Origin: Paenibacillus tuaregi
GTDB taxonomy: Bacteria > Bacillota > Bacilli > Paenibacillales > Paenibacillaceae
NCBI RefSeq assembly: GCF_900086655.1
Contig: NZ_LT575476.1
Coordinates: forward strand, 4,651,405 to 4,715,404
Length of the DNA stretch: 64,000 bases
Direction of reading: 5' to 3'
Positions 16,257 through 25,113 of the stretch are shown in pieces. The notes under the pieces were generated by a model. That model was not told the origin of the DNA, ran no database searches, and worked only from the letters and a program-made list of their open reading frames with translations. A program made the translations under genes and the position numbers. Every line of letters starts with the position of its first letter. The first letter of the stretch is position 1.

Positions 16257-16302
16257 AAAAAAAGGTTATCCCAGCCCCCTAAGGATGCTGAAGATAACCT
16301 TT
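16257..16302 (-). terminator. Terminator of the NAD(P)-binding protein gene
   Basis: AAAGGTTATC (16261-16270) pairs with GATAACCTTT (16293-16302). Read on the minus strand, the stem is followed by seven or more T residues. Confidence 0.82.
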
Positions 16303-16322
16303 AATTTGAAAAGCGTCGTATG

Positions 16323-16961
16323 TTAGCGTTCCGAAACTACAGTAAAACGTTCGCGAATATGGCGCGGCTGCTCGATTTCATCTACCACAGCGACCGCATA
16401 ATCCTCGTAAGATACATAGCTGTCCCCGGCGGAATTGGTCAGAAGATGATCCTTACCAGTCTGGTAGGCACCGGTTCTTCTCCCGAGCGCGAATTCTGCG
16501 GACGGGCTGATGAACGTCCAATTTAGGCCTTCTGTCTGCTTCAGAATATCGAGGTTCTTAGCCTGATTACTCGCCGTTGGCTTCACAAAATCCGGGAAGC
16601 CTGGGGTATCCACAACCCTCACCGTTTTCGCTTCATCCACAAACAAGCTGCCGGCGCCTCCGACTACAATTAGCCGGACCTCGGTTCCCTTTAGCGCCTC
16701 AATCAACACATTGCCCGCATCCACATGAAGGTGCTCCTGCCCCATAGGTGCCCCAAATGCGTTCACAACCACATCAAACGTTGCCAAATCAACTTTCTTC
16801 AGGTCGAAAACATCCTTCTCAAGAACGGACTTCGCTGCGTGCTCCCCCAGCTTGCCCTTATCTCTGACAATCGCGGTTACTTCATGCCCTCTGTCCGAGG
16901 CCTCTTTCAATATCCGGCTGCCTGCCTTGCCGCTTGCTCCTACAACTGCAATTTTAGCCAT
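16323..16961 (-). CDS. NAD(P)H-binding oxidoreductase-like protein (NmrA/YwnB type)
   Basis: A 212-residue Rossmann-fold protein of the atypical short-chain dehydrogenase group. The dinucleotide motif VVGASGKAGSRI is at residues 6-17, and VVGGAGSLF lies near 100. No classical YxxxK active site is evident, so it may sense or bind NAD(P)H rather than reduce a substrate. AAGGAGG precedes the ATG. The promoter (TTGACT-N17-TATTAT) is overlapped by a perfect 19-bp palindrome, so it is probably under tight repression by an unlinked regulator, as expected for stress-inducible members of this family. Confidence 0.88.
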   Translation of the reverse strand: MAKIAVVGASGKAGSRILKEASDRGHEVTAIVRDKGKLGEHAAKSVLEKDVFDLKKVDLATFDVVVNAFGAPMGQEHLHVDAGNVLIEALKGTEVRLIVVGGAGSLFVDEAKTVRVVDTPGFPDFVKPTASNQAKNLDILKQTEGLNWTFISPSAEFALGRRTGAYQTGKDHLLTNSAGDSYVSYEDYAVAVVDEIEQPRHIRERFTVVSER

Positions 16962-17007
16962 ATTAAATCCTCCTTGTTATGGTAGTAAGTTAATTACAAA
17001 TCAATCT

Positions 17008-17043
17008 TGTAACTATAATAGTTACATTTGGTTATAAAGTCAA
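17008..17043 (-). promoter_or_regulatory. Promoter overlapped by a perfect 19-bp palindromic operator
   Basis: On the minus strand, TTGACT (17038-17043) and TATTAT (17015-17020) are 17 bases apart. TGTAACTATAATAGTTACA (17008-17026) is fully palindromic and covers the -10 box. A repressor site is inferred; MarR/HxlR-type proteins often use such TA-rich palindromes. Confidence 0.78.
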
Positions 17044-17076
17044 GGCCCTTTCTTTCCTTTCTTGCCCAGAGCCACA

Positions 17077-17142
17077 CACTTGCTATTGAAAGGAGCCTCA
17101 CTTGCTGTTGTCAGGAGCCTCACTTGCTGTTGTCAGGAGCTG
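17077..17142. repeat. Three tandem 22-bp repeats
   Basis: CACTTGCTGTTGTCAGGAGC-type units start at 17077, 17099 and 17121. The last two are nearly identical and the first has three changes. They sit in a 386-base gap (16962-17347) that holds the palindromic promoter above, this array and a hairpin near 17300-17338, but no gene. Confidence 0.75.
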
Positions 17143-17299
17143 CAACTAACAGCTCAAATATGATCCATTGGAGGGCGTAAGAGAACAGTTTCTATTTTGG
17201 GATCATTGCCCCTAAAGCCGCGAGTTCTCCTGGCTCCCTCATTGTAAAAACGACCAAAAAAAGGCCAACCAGAGGATTCTGGCTGACCTGATCATACGA

Positions 17300-17338
17300 A
17301 AGGCTGTCCTTCGCAGTAGTTTGCGAAAGACAGCCATT
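17300..17338 (-). terminator. Hairpin downstream of yqkE-like gene
   Basis: GGCTGTC and GACAGCC enclose a second stem (CTTCGCA/TGCGAAA). The T-run on the minus strand is short (TTTCG), so this is a probable but not strong terminator. Confidence 0.55.
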
Positions 17339-17347
17339 TCTATAACT

Positions 17348-17605
17348 TTATTTAAATTTCTTCCAGTCCATGCTGGTGTTATTCAGCAGATGCTCGAAAT
17401 CATTATCCAGGCGTTTCTGTTCCGCTTTGCGGGCCTCTTCCGCCTGCCTTCTGCTGTCCTCAAGCCGCTTCTGCTCATCGGCCTTGAGCTCTGCCGCTTG
17501 AGCCTGAAGCTTCCCAAGGACATCCTTGCTCAACAGATCCTTGAGTGTTGCCGGCTTGTCTTCCGTCCGCGCCGGCGGCGCCTGCCGGTTATTCTTTTTG
17601 GCCAT
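17348..17605 (-). CDS. yqkE: YqkE-like small charged protein (DUF3886)
   Basis: An 85-residue soluble protein. The central part is a lysine/glutamate/arginine-rich helix (KADEQKRLEDSRRQAEEARK) likely to form a coiled coil. The flanking motifs LKDLLSKDVLGKL and the C-terminal DWKKFK match the Bacillus YqkE family as I remember it. GAGGTG precedes the ATG by about nine bases. The function of this family is unknown. It is monocistronic and divergent from a membrane-protein gene. Confidence 0.85.
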   Translation of the reverse strand: MAKKNNRQAPPARTEDKPATLKDLLSKDVLGKLQAQAAELKADEQKRLEDSRRQAEEARKAEQKRLDNDFEHLLNNTSMDWKKFK

Positions 17606-17742
17606 GAATCATTCACCTCATTAAGCAATGTTACTTTACATTGTCCCATATCGGCATGTTTTTTACAAAGAGGTATTCCGATTTCACCTAAATAAAGTAA
17701 AATCATTACAAAGCCATCATCGCAACAGAAAGGAGCGCTCGC

Positions 17743-18492
17743 TTGCAGCATTATTTTAGTGTGGAAGAACCCGGCTTATTTCAAGTCTTCTCGATCTCCC
17801 ATCTCCTTGTTCTTGGTCTGTTCCTGATCCTCGTCCTGCTGCTCTATCTTGGGCGCGGCCCTCTTAGGCAGCCTGCAAGAAGCCGGACTGTGAGATACAG
17901 CTTGGCCGGCATCCTGATCTTATGCGAATTGTCGCTGAATATTTGGTATGTATGGGGTAACCGGTTTGATGTAAGAGATACACTGCCGCTGGAGCTGTGC
18001 AGTATCTCCCTATACCTGTGCGTGTTCATGCTGCTGTTCCAAAGTCTGGTCATCTTCCGGATTGTCTATTTCACAGGTATAGGAGGAGCGCTGCAGGCCA
18101 TCCTTACCCCGGCATTGTCCTATCCGTTTCCCCATTTCCGGTTCATCGAATTTTTTGCCGCTCATATGGCTATTATTCTGTCCGTCTTATATATGCTCTG
18201 GGTGCAGGGATTCCGGCCAAGACTTAGGGATGTGGGGATCACCATGATTTTTCTAAATATATTGCTGGTTCTTATTCTGTTCATTAACCGTCTGACCGGC
18301 GGCAACTATATGTTCTTATCGCACAAGCCCCAGACCGCATCGCTGATGGACTATCTTGGACCTTATCCTTGGTATATCGTCTCCCTGGAGACTGTCGCAT
18401 GTGTCATATTCCTCCTGCTGTATCTTCCATTTGCATTTAAGAATCGCAAAAAAGGCAGCAAAAACCACAACAGCAGGAGTTATGAAATCTAA
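17743..18492 (+). CDS. YwaF-family integral membrane protein (TIGR02206)
   Basis: A 249-residue membrane protein with about seven hydrophobic segments and a basic C-terminal tail. The family-typical N-terminus FSVEEPGLFQVFSISHLLVL, the DTLPLELCSISLYLC segment, and GGNYMFLSHKP identify it as YwaF/TIGR02206. The start is a TTG at 17743 with AAAGGAG upstream. Members are widespread in Bacilli and have no established function. It is monocistronic and convergent with the MBL-fold hydrolase gene. Confidence 0.87.
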   Translation: MQHYFSVEEPGLFQVFSISHLLVLGLFLILVLLLYLGRGPLRQPARSRTVRYSLAGILILCELSLNIWYVWGNRFDVRDTLPLELCSISLYLCVFMLLFQSLVIFRIVYFTGIGGALQAILTPALSYPFPHFRFIEFFAAHMAIILSVLYMLWVQGFRPRLRDVGITMIFLNILLVLILFINRLTGGNYMFLSHKPQTASLMDYLGPYPWYIVSLETVACVIFLLLYLPFAFKNRKKGSKNHNSRSYEI

Positions 18493-18498
18493 TGCAAG

Positions 18499-19254
18499 TC
18501 AGAAGTGCTCGGTCCACTCCCCGTCCGCCGGGATTCGTACACGGTCAGACAGGCTGGACCCGGCAAGATGCCGTCTCAAATCTTCACGGGTCACCAGACA
18601 GTGATTAATGGCTTCCATGTGAACCGCAATGACCAAAGCATCGGGAAGCTGGCGGCATACCTGGGCCACATCCTTCTCATCCATGATGATCGGATCTCCT
18701 GTCAGAAACCGGGCGCCTCCAGCATTAACCACAACCGTATCCGGATTATAACGGGCCAGAGCCTCCTGTACTTCCTTGCACCAAATTGTGTCTCCAGCCA
18801 AATAAAGCACCGGTTCCCCTTCCGCCTGAAGCACATAACCGGACACTTGGCCCATCATCTTGCCAATTTCACCGCTCCCATGCTGCCCTCCGGTGCGGTA
18901 TATCTTCACCCCCTGATGGGTGTGTTCAGTATGGATTGCCTGAACGGAGACGAAACCGGCTGCTCTGAAGACCTCCTCTTCTCCAGGCTGACAGTATATA
19001 GGCGCTGACTTCATAATCGTATCTTCGGCCGCCTTATCCCAGTGATCGGGGTGGAGATGGGTTACCAGGACGGCATCCGGGTCAGCCAGCTGTCTGGCGA
19101 ACAGGGGCAGCGGGACCAGTGGGTTATTCCTTGGGTTCGGTGAATTCATCACCGGAGGGTTAGCCCCCGCTTCACTGAACATGGGATCCACCAGAAAATG
19201 CAGGCCTCCATATTCAATCCATAACGTTGCATTTCGTATTAACTGAATCTTCAT
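18499..19254 (-). CDS. UlaG-like metallo-beta-lactamase-fold hydrolase
   Basis: A 251-residue hydrolase of the UlaG/YtnP-like branch. The metal motif HLHPDHWD is near residue 69, GDT near 156 supplies the bridging aspartate, and HMEAINHC near the C-terminus supplies the last histidine. The ATG at 19254 with AGGAG upstream is preferred over a GTG three codons earlier. Members hydrolyse lactones, N-acyl-phosphatidylethanolamine-like lipids or sugar lactones; nothing here narrows it. It stands alone, divergent from the Lrp-type regulator, which might control it. Confidence 0.88.
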   Translation of the reverse strand: MKIQLIRNATLWIEYGGLHFLVDPMFSEAGANPPVMNSPNPRNNPLVPLPLFARQLADPDAVLVTHLHPDHWDKAAEDTIMKSAPIYCQPGEEEVFRAAGFVSVQAIHTEHTHQGVKIYRTGGQHGSGEIGKMMGQVSGYVLQAEGEPVLYLAGDTIWCKEVQEALARYNPDTVVVNAGGARFLTGDPIIMDEKDVAQVCRQLPDALVIAVHMEAINHCLVTREDLRRHLAGSSLSDRVRIPADGEWTEHF

Positions 19255-19400
19255 TTTATCCACTCCTATTCAGGTATATTGTTCTACAAGTTTTTAACTT
19301 ACTGCCGTAGTTCAATTATAAAGGGGAGCCCTTTAGTCCGAATACAGAGGGCTGAAACGGGTTAACGTTGTATTTTTTCAAAATGAAAGGAGTTTGTTAT

Positions 19401-19829
19401 ATGCCACTCGGCTCCATTGATGATACGGATCGTCAAATCCTGGACCTCCTTCTTAAGGATTCCACCCTCTCCCACCGGGAGATCGGTATTGCTGTGCATC
19501 TGACAGGACAAGCGGTCGGGGCAAGAATCCGCAAGATGATGGACCACGGTATTATTGAAGGCTACACATTGCTCTGGAACCCGGCTAAGATCGGGCTCGC
19601 CGTGGAGGCCTTTGTGACCGTATTTATGAATTCAGGCCAAGCTCACCAAGGCTTTCAGGACTTTGTGAAAAATAAGAACGAGATTGTGGAAATGCACCGG
19701 GTCAGCGGAGAGGGCTGTTACTGGCTCAGGGTGCGAACCGTATCGGCCGTTGAGCTCAACACGCTGCTCGATGAACTGCTGAAGTTCGGGAATTACAAGC
19801 TGAGCCTGTCCATAGGACAAGTGAAATAG
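19401..19829 (+). CDS. Lrp/AsnC-family regulator
   Basis: A 142-residue feast/famine regulator. Residues about 5-62 are the AsnC-type helix-turn-helix (IDDTDRQILDLLLKDSTLSH). The C-terminal RAM domain (about 70-140) normally binds amino acids and builds octamers. AAAGGAG is eight bases before the ATG at 19401. The gene is divergent from the UlaG-like hydrolase and convergent with the MFS gene. Targets are unknown. Confidence 0.9.
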   Translation: MPLGSIDDTDRQILDLLLKDSTLSHREIGIAVHLTGQAVGARIRKMMDHGIIEGYTLLWNPAKIGLAVEAFVTVFMNSGQAHQGFQDFVKNKNEIVEMHRVSGEGCYWLRVRTVSAVELNTLLDELLKFGNYKLSLSIGQVK

Positions 19830-19866
19830 AAAAGCCCGGCAATCCCTTGGGGACTCCGGACTTTGA
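19830..19866. terminator. Bidirectional terminator between lrp-like and MFS genes
   Basis: AAAGCCCGG pairs with CCGGACTTT (one mismatch) around a 16-base loop in the 37 bases separating the convergent genes. Confidence 0.65.
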
Positions 19867-21072
19867 TTATTTAAGATGGGCGTTGGCAGGTTTATTGCCT
19901 CTTGAGCCCAGCGCACGAAATACGATAAAGACACATAGAAATAACAGCATTACAAATGAGGAGCATCTATACATTTCGGAATAGCTCGTTGCCGAAGCGA
20001 GAACACCCAGCAGCATGGAGCCGATGGCAACCCCAAAGTCAATTGTATTATAGTACAGGCTGTTTACCATGCCGTGCTGTTTCGGGGATGTCTCGCGCAG
20101 CATCCAAGCCTGTGTCGTGGGCTGAATAGCTCCAAAGCCAAGTCCATACAGCAAAGCGGATACGATCAGCAGAGGCAGCGAGTGTGTGAAAGATAGCAGC
20201 AGCAAGCTGGCGAATACAATCAGCGCCGCCGGGATCAGCACAGCCGCAGGTCCCTTGCTGTCGAACAGTCGGCCAGATATGGGGCGAATGACAAGCACGG
20301 TAAACGCGTTAAATAAAAAGAACAACCCGATTTGGGCTAAATGAATTTCCTGCCCGTACAGCGCCAGAAATCCAAGAATGCCTCCATACGTAACCGACAT
20401 CAGTATATTAAGTCCGGCGGGAAGCAGGATGGCCTTGGGGAACGGCTCTTTGGCAGCCCTGGAGCTGGTCTTATCCGCCGCCGACTGAGCCAACGGCTGT
20501 GGTGGGATGCTGCGGGTTACCAGCAGCAGAGGAATGATCAAGCCAACGGAAATTGTCCCCAGCAGGGTCAGGTTGGGGAACCCGTAACCAGCAAGAACAG
20601 ACAAGCCGATCATAGGTCCAATCGACATGGCTAGGCTTGTGGAGAGTCCGAAATAGCCAATGCCTTCCCCAATCCGGTGTTTAGGAATGATCTGGGATAC
20701 CAAAGTAGGCATGACGGTGCTCGCCATCCCGAATCCTACTCCGAATGCGATTCGTAACAGAAGCAGTCCAAGCATGGAGCCCGCAAACGAATAGAGGGCG
20801 GTAGCCACCCCGGCGATAACAACGCCGGCTATCAGAATCACATTCCGGTGCACTTTCCGCATGACCGGAATCATGATGAACCGGGTAACAATGGCCGCAA
20901 GGGCAAACAGACTCGTTACCAGGCTGACTGTGAAGTCACCAGGATGAAATTTCTCCTTCGCATAAGTCGGAAAAGGGGAAAGCAGCATTTGTAGACATAA
21001 GAACAGTAACAGGTAACTTAAAGTCAGCATAATGAACGATTTCGTCCACAGCTTATTTTGATGTAAATTCAT
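19867..21072 (-). CDS. Major facilitator superfamily transporter
   Basis: A 401-residue membrane transporter with about twelve hydrophobic segments. The signature loop between segments 2 and 3 (ALAAIVTRFIMIPVMRKVHR) and the motif RIAFGVGFGMASTVMP are typical of YwoG/YfkF-like multidrug or metabolite exporters. Its start lies twelve bases after the stop of the upstream MarR gene, whose last codons contain AAGGAG, so the pair is one transcript. Drug or toxic-metabolite efflux under MarR control is the likely role. The substrate is unknown. Confidence 0.9.
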   Translation of the reverse strand: MNLHQNKLWTKSFIMLTLSYLLLFLCLQMLLSPFPTYAKEKFHPGDFTVSLVTSLFALAAIVTRFIMIPVMRKVHRNVILIAGVVIAGVATALYSFAGSMLGLLLLRIAFGVGFGMASTVMPTLVSQIIPKHRIGEGIGYFGLSTSLAMSIGPMIGLSVLAGYGFPNLTLLGTISVGLIIPLLLVTRSIPPQPLAQSAADKTSSRAAKEPFPKAILLPAGLNILMSVTYGGILGFLALYGQEIHLAQIGLFFLFNAFTVLVIRPISGRLFDSKGPAAVLIPAALIVFASLLLLSFTHSLPLLIVSALLYGLGFGAIQPTTQAWMLRETSPKQHGMVNSLYYNTIDFGVAIGSMLLGVLASATSYSEMYRCSSFVMLLFLCVFIVFRALGSRGNKPANAHLK

Positions 21073-21084
21073 ATGAATAGCGGC

Positions 21085-21537
21085 TCACTCCTTCTTCTCT
21101 CTCTTCATCAACTCGTCCGCATTGGAGGTTAGCCGCCGGAGCATCCTTAACAGGGAAGCCTTCTCTTCTTCTGACAAGCCCACCGTTACATCTGAGTGCA
21201 ATTGGTGCTCTATGGGCTCCGTCTGTTCAATCACTCTCTTGCCCTCATCTGTAATGAAGATCGAGTAGGACCTGCGGTCTTTCTCTCCGCTCTCCCTGCG
21301 GATGAACCCCTTCTCTTCAAGTGCAGCTAGAATCCGTGTCGTTGTAGGTTTGTCCTTCCCCGAACGCTCTCCAATCTCCTTCTGGATTTGTCCCTCCTTC
21401 TCCCAAATACGGTACAGGACAGACCACTGCTCGGGTGTTATATGATAATCCCGCAAGCGGTGCTGCAGAAGCTGGGAGAGCTTTCTATAAGCAACCCCCA
21501 TATGAAAACCGACAGATTCATCCAGCGGACTGTTCAT
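21085..21537 (-). CDS. MarR-family repressor
   Basis: A 150-residue winged-helix regulator. The DNA-binding part (IQKEIGERSGKDKPTTTRIL, then EEKGFIRRESGEKDRRS as the wing) is well conserved. GGAGAG precedes the ATG. It heads an operon with an MFS transporter, and the promoter carries a palindrome over the -10 region. The standard model is self-repression relieved by a ligand that the MFS protein exports. Confidence 0.92.
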   Translation of the reverse strand: MNSPLDESVGFHMGVAYRKLSQLLQHRLRDYHITPEQWSVLYRIWEKEGQIQKEIGERSGKDKPTTTRILAALEEKGFIRRESGEKDRRSYSIFITDEGKRVIEQTEPIEHQLHSDVTVGLSEEEKASLLRMLRRLTSNADELMKREKKE

Positions 21538-21556
21538 TATTTTCTCTCCATCCTAA

Positions 21557-21600
21557 ATAGTTGTCATAACAACTATATTAAAATATTCAGGTCATGTCAA
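21557..21600 (-). promoter_or_regulatory. marR-MFS promoter with palindromic operator
   Basis: TTGACA (21595-21600) and TATAGT (21572-21577) are spaced 17 bases on the minus strand. ATAGTTGT-CATA-ACAACTAT (21557-21576) is a perfect 8-bp inverted repeat that covers the -10 box and the start point. Confidence 0.85.
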
Positions 21601-21624
21601 TCGTCCATGGCTTCTTCCTCTTAA

Positions 21625-21657
21625 CAAAGAAGACCACACCTTTATAAGGTGCGGCCT
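21625..21657 (-). terminator. Terminator of the hybrid kinase gene
   Basis: AAGACCACACCTT pairs with AAGGTGCGGCCTT using G-U wobbles, around a TATA loop. A T-rich tail follows on the minus strand. Confidence 0.65.
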
Positions 21658-21667
21658 TAAGCATCTT

Positions 21668-23953
21668 TTATTTAAGGAAATACTTATCAATCATTTCGGA
21701 GATGATCTGGCTTTTTATCGGCTTGCTGACGTAATCGTCCATTCCTGCCGCCAAGCACATCTCGCGATCCCCCTTAAGCACGTTGGCCGTAACAGCAATA
21801 ATTACAGGCACTCTCTCCGCCGGAAGCGTCTCATGCAGGATTCTTGAAGCCTCAAGGCCGTTCATCCCAGGCATATGCATATCCATAAATATAAGATCAA
21901 AAGTCCCATAAGCAGCCGCTTGGACCACCTCATGACCGTTGTTAGCAATAAATACGGTATGCCCCATCTTCTCAAGCATCTTCCGCAGCACCAGCTGGTT
22001 GATCTCATTATCTTCAGCAACCAGAATTTGCAGCTTCAGACCCTGCGGATGGCTGGAATGATCCAACTGTCCGGATGCCTCATCCGGATGTGCCTCCTGG
22101 ACCCGGTTAAAGCGGATCGTGAACACAAACGTGGCCCCGGGTCCCTCGCTAGGCTCCACATATATTTCCCCTCCGAGCAGTTCCACCAGCTTCTTCGTTA
22201 TAGCGAGTCCAAGGCCTGTACCCTCATATTCGCGGCTCATGAAATTATCAAGCTGATGGAAGGGCTCAAACAAAAAGTCAATCTTGTCCGAAGGAATCCC
22301 AATTCCGGTATCCTTCACCTTAAACTCAAGGTAGGTATAACTTTCACAATGAGAGAGCAGATTCACGTTCACAGCTACACCACCGGTGTAGGTGAATTTA
22401 ATGGCATTTCCCACGAGATTGATCAGAATCTGCTTCAGCCGGTCAGAGTCCCCGATCAGCAGATCCGGAACATCCGAAGCCACGGTATAGGCCAGCTGCA
22501 GGTGCTTCTTGTCGGCCCGGGCTTTCAGCATATCCAGAGTCTCCGCGATAGCCATGCGAAGCCCGAATTCCGATAGGTGGAGCACGGTTGTTCCGGATTC
22601 AATCTTGGCAAAATCAAGAATATCATTAATAATGGCCAGCAAGGAATCGCCACTCTTACGGATAATCTCAACGAATTCACGTTGGGTTTCGTCCAGCTCA
22701 GTCGTCTCTAGGAGCAAATCTGTCATGCCGATGACCCCATTCATCGGGGTCCGGATTTCGTGGCTCATCATGGCCAGGAACTCGCTCTTGGCCTTATTCG
22801 TGTTCTCCGCAGCCTCCTTCGCGGCGATGAGCTTCTTTTGCTCGGTCATATCTTTGGCAATGATATAAAATCCGACGTTCTTGTTATTAATAACAATAGG
22901 CGCAATGGTCGTCAGCACGTCGGTCAAATGCCCATCGCGATGCGAGATGGTGGTGATGTTCTTTTCCACGGACAAATCCTGAAGCGAATGCTCAAGAATA
23001 TCCCGCATATGTTTATGGCCGATGAACCTGGAGAAATTAGTCCCGGCGATCTCGCTGATCCGGTAACCCGTCAGCTGTTCAGCTACTGCGTTGCAGTTGA
23101 TAATGTTCCCCTCCAGATCGAGGGAAATGACCGCATCATGATTATACTTCTTCAGTGAATTATAGCGTTCCACGCTCTCCTGCAGCTTAAGCTGATCCAG
23201 CTTCTGCTCCGTAATATCCTGGACAGTCCCAATGATCTTAACCGGAGAGGTCCCGCTGTTGTCATAGGTTACAATTCCTCTAAGGTCCAAATATTGAATA
23301 CCGCCATCCGGCCGCTTCAGACTGAATTCAAATTTAAATTCCCTGTTCTGGACGGCATGATGAAGAATCCCCTTAAACCGCTCTCTTTCATATTCAGGGA
23401 GCATGTCCAGCACTTCATACACTTTCAGCTGGTCTTTCGTCCGGGGGATGCCGCATATTAGATATACCTGGTCCGAACAGATAATCGTATTCCGCTCAAT
23501 GTTCCACTCCCAGGTACCGATAGAGGAAATCCTCATAGCCTGGGCCAGCAGCTCCTCCTGCTGCAAAATATCTTTCCCCACCTGATTGTCCGGCGTTACA
23601 TACACAATATAATAGGGAGAGCGATCTTCACCGCCTTCGTCCACCAAGGTGACTGAAATCTGAACCATCAGAATAATGCTATCCTTGCGGATCAGCTTCT
23701 GATTCAGCGTTAGAGATGCGCCATCCCGGGTCAGTGATCTGACAATCTGTTCATAACTGCTCGTTAGCTCATCCCTGTAAGTAATTTCATTCAAACTTAA
23801 TCTCAACAGCTCTTCCTCTGTATAACCGAGAATTCTGCAAAGCGAAGCATTTACCTGGAGCCACTGCCCATCTTGTGAGATGAATGCAATACCTGTAGGC
23901 GACAAAGCATAGACTTGTTCGTAATTATAGGGCTGCATCTGATCATTATGCAT
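21668..23953 (-). CDS. Hybrid sensor histidine kinase/response regulator, three PAS domains
   Basis: A 761-residue cytoplasmic hybrid kinase without membrane segments. In order, it has PAS 1 (about 10-125), PAS 2 with PAC (about 140-255), PAS 3 (about 268-375), HisKA with the H-box MMSHEIRTPMNGVIGM, an HATPase domain with DTGIGIPSDK and GTGLGLAITKK, and a C-terminal receiver domain with LVAEDNEIN and the phosphorylation site in FMDMHMPGMNG. GGAGG is six bases before the ATG. It senses an intracellular cue such as redox, light or a ligand and probably relays through an unlinked phosphotransfer protein. No partner gene is adjacent. Confidence 0.93.
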   Translation of the reverse strand: MHNDQMQPYNYEQVYALSPTGIAFISQDGQWLQVNASLCRILGYTEEELLRLSLNEITYRDELTSSYEQIVRSLTRDGASLTLNQKLIRKDSIILMVQISVTLVDEGGEDRSPYYIVYVTPDNQVGKDILQQEELLAQAMRISSIGTWEWNIERNTIICSDQVYLICGIPRTKDQLKVYEVLDMLPEYERERFKGILHHAVQNREFKFEFSLKRPDGGIQYLDLRGIVTYDNSGTSPVKIIGTVQDITEQKLDQLKLQESVERYNSLKKYNHDAVISLDLEGNIINCNAVAEQLTGYRISEIAGTNFSRFIGHKHMRDILEHSLQDLSVEKNITTISHRDGHLTDVLTTIAPIVINNKNVGFYIIAKDMTEQKKLIAAKEAAENTNKAKSEFLAMMSHEIRTPMNGVIGMTDLLLETTELDETQREFVEIIRKSGDSLLAIINDILDFAKIESGTTVLHLSEFGLRMAIAETLDMLKARADKKHLQLAYTVASDVPDLLIGDSDRLKQILINLVGNAIKFTYTGGVAVNVNLLSHCESYTYLEFKVKDTGIGIPSDKIDFLFEPFHQLDNFMSREYEGTGLGLAITKKLVELLGGEIYVEPSEGPGATFVFTIRFNRVQEAHPDEASGQLDHSSHPQGLKLQILVAEDNEINQLVLRKMLEKMGHTVFIANNGHEVVQAAAYGTFDLIFMDMHMPGMNGLEASRILHETLPAERVPVIIAVTANVLKGDREMCLAAGMDDYVSKPIKSQIISEMIDKYFLK

Positions 23954-24156
23954 AACGCGCCTCCAACCCCTGAAGATGATATGGGATGATAACAGTTCAG
24001 TTTATACATCCCTATGCTAAGAAGAGAATGGCAACAGTAAGGAACACTTTTTACTAAGTGATATCAAACATTCACTAAATTGTCAATTTTCTTTTGCTTA
24101 ACGGCACGGAACACGTTATCCATGGCGATCAACGGTTTCATATAACATGCAATAGC

Positions 24157-24185
24157 TTGAATCCGGTGTTGAAGAGATGTACTAT
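24157..24185 (+). promoter_or_regulatory. Promoter of the ytxJ-like gene
   Basis: TTGAAT (24157-24162) and TACTAT (24180-24185) are separated by 17 bases, about 58 bases upstream of the start codon. The remaining intergenic sequence from 23954 shows nothing else. Confidence 0.6.
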
Positions 24186-24242
24186 AGAAAGGAAAGTAAC
24201 TTATGGCAGCTGGATATAGGAAATATAAAGGAGTGGATACGG

Positions 24243-24581
24243 ATGAGCTGGACTGAAATTACTACTATAGAAGAATGGAATCATGTTCTGGAACAATCGG
24301 ATAAACGCGGCAAACTGGTGTTGAAGCATAGTACGACATGCCCGGTTAGCGCCAATGCCCTGAAAGAATTCAACGGGTATGTGGATGCCCACCCGGATCA
24401 GGATGTGGACTACTACCTTGTAAAAGTTATTGAATCCCGTCCGGTCTCTAACCAAATTGCGGAAGACCTCGGGGTTAAGCATGAATCCCCGCAGGTTATT
24501 TATATCAAGGATAGAGCCAAATACTGGTCAGCTACACATTGGTCGGTAACGAACGCGCATATTTCCGCTGTACTTGACTAA
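24243..24581 (+). CDS. ytxJ: Bacilliredoxin YtxJ/BrxC-like protein
   Basis: A 112-residue thioredoxin-fold protein. The active site TCPVS near residue 33 is the monothiol-type CxxS motif of BrxC, which removes bacillithiol mixed disulfides from proteins after oxidative stress. It ends with the family-typical WSATHWSVTNAHI. The ATG at 24243 has AAGGAG nine bases upstream; an upstream in-frame ATG lacks a site. Its presence implies that the host makes bacillithiol, in line with Bacillales. It is monocistronic with its own promoter. Confidence 0.9.
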   Translation: MSWTEITTIEEWNHVLEQSDKRGKLVLKHSTTCPVSANALKEFNGYVDAHPDQDVDYYLVKVIESRPVSNQIAEDLGVKHESPQVIYIKDRAKYWSATHWSVTNAHISAVLD

Positions 24582-24660
24582 AGACCTTAGGCGGAAGCTA
24601 AGCTTTAAATAAAGCGTTAATCTAATCTTACATCCTAGTAATTAAAATCCAAACGCAAAC

Positions 24661-24712
24661 AAGAACCAGAGACGGGCTGCATCTCATGCCGGTCTTTGGT
24701 TCTTTTCTTTTG
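24661..24712 (+). terminator. Terminator after ytxJ-like gene
   Basis: AAGAACCAGAGACGGGC (24661-24677) pairs with GCCGGTCTTTGGTTCTT (24688-24704) with a few mismatches, followed by a T-rich run. Confidence 0.85.
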
Positions 24713-24735
24713 TCAATCCGATGATCTGATGATAT

Positions 24736-25068
24736 TCATGCCTGCTGGCTTGCTTTTCCTGGACGTACCTTCTTCACATCATACATATTTACGATTGTAC
24801 TGATCACAAAAGCCGGTGGCTGCTGTCCCCGGCTGTTCCGGTGGCCCTGGATATGCTCTGGACTCTTCTCCCATGCCTTCCAGGCGTCTTCGGATTCCCA
24901 GCGAATGAGCACGACAACCTCGTCGTGCTCCTTCTTGCCCCGGTTGACCATAACGCTAATATCGATAAGGCCCTCACGCTCATCAACTACTCCTTCCTTG
25001 CTGAAGCGCTCCACCACTTGATCGACTTGCCCCTTCTCAACCAGTATTGTTCTTGTCTGTATTAACAT
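24736..25068 (-). CDS. IsdG/HmoA-like heme-degrading monooxygenase family protein
   Basis: A 110-residue ABM-fold protein. Trp66 in AWKAWEKSP and His76 in HIQGHR match the conserved Trp and heme-ligand His of the IsdG/HmoA/Isd-LmHde family. The third conserved residue, an Asn in the N-terminal TNT motif, reads Arg6 here (QTRTILVEKG). A 19-bp Fur box overlaps the promoter, which supports a role in iron acquisition from heme. Whether the Asn-to-Arg change alters catalysis is open. The family also contains antibiotic-biosynthesis monooxygenases, but the Fur site favours heme. Confidence 0.82.
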   Translation of the reverse strand: MLIQTRTILVEKGQVDQVVERFSKEGVVDEREGLIDISVMVNRGKKEHDEVVVLIRWESEDAWKAWEKSPEHIQGHRNSRGQQPPAFVISTIVNMYDVKKVRPGKASQQA

Positions 25069-25113
25069 GATTGCTGCCTCCTTAGGCGAAATGTTCTTAT
25101 ATTCACTTTAAAT

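Noticed and set aside
17077..17142. CRISPR-like array
   Set aside because: The units are contiguous 22-bp tandem copies without spacers, and no cas gene is present.
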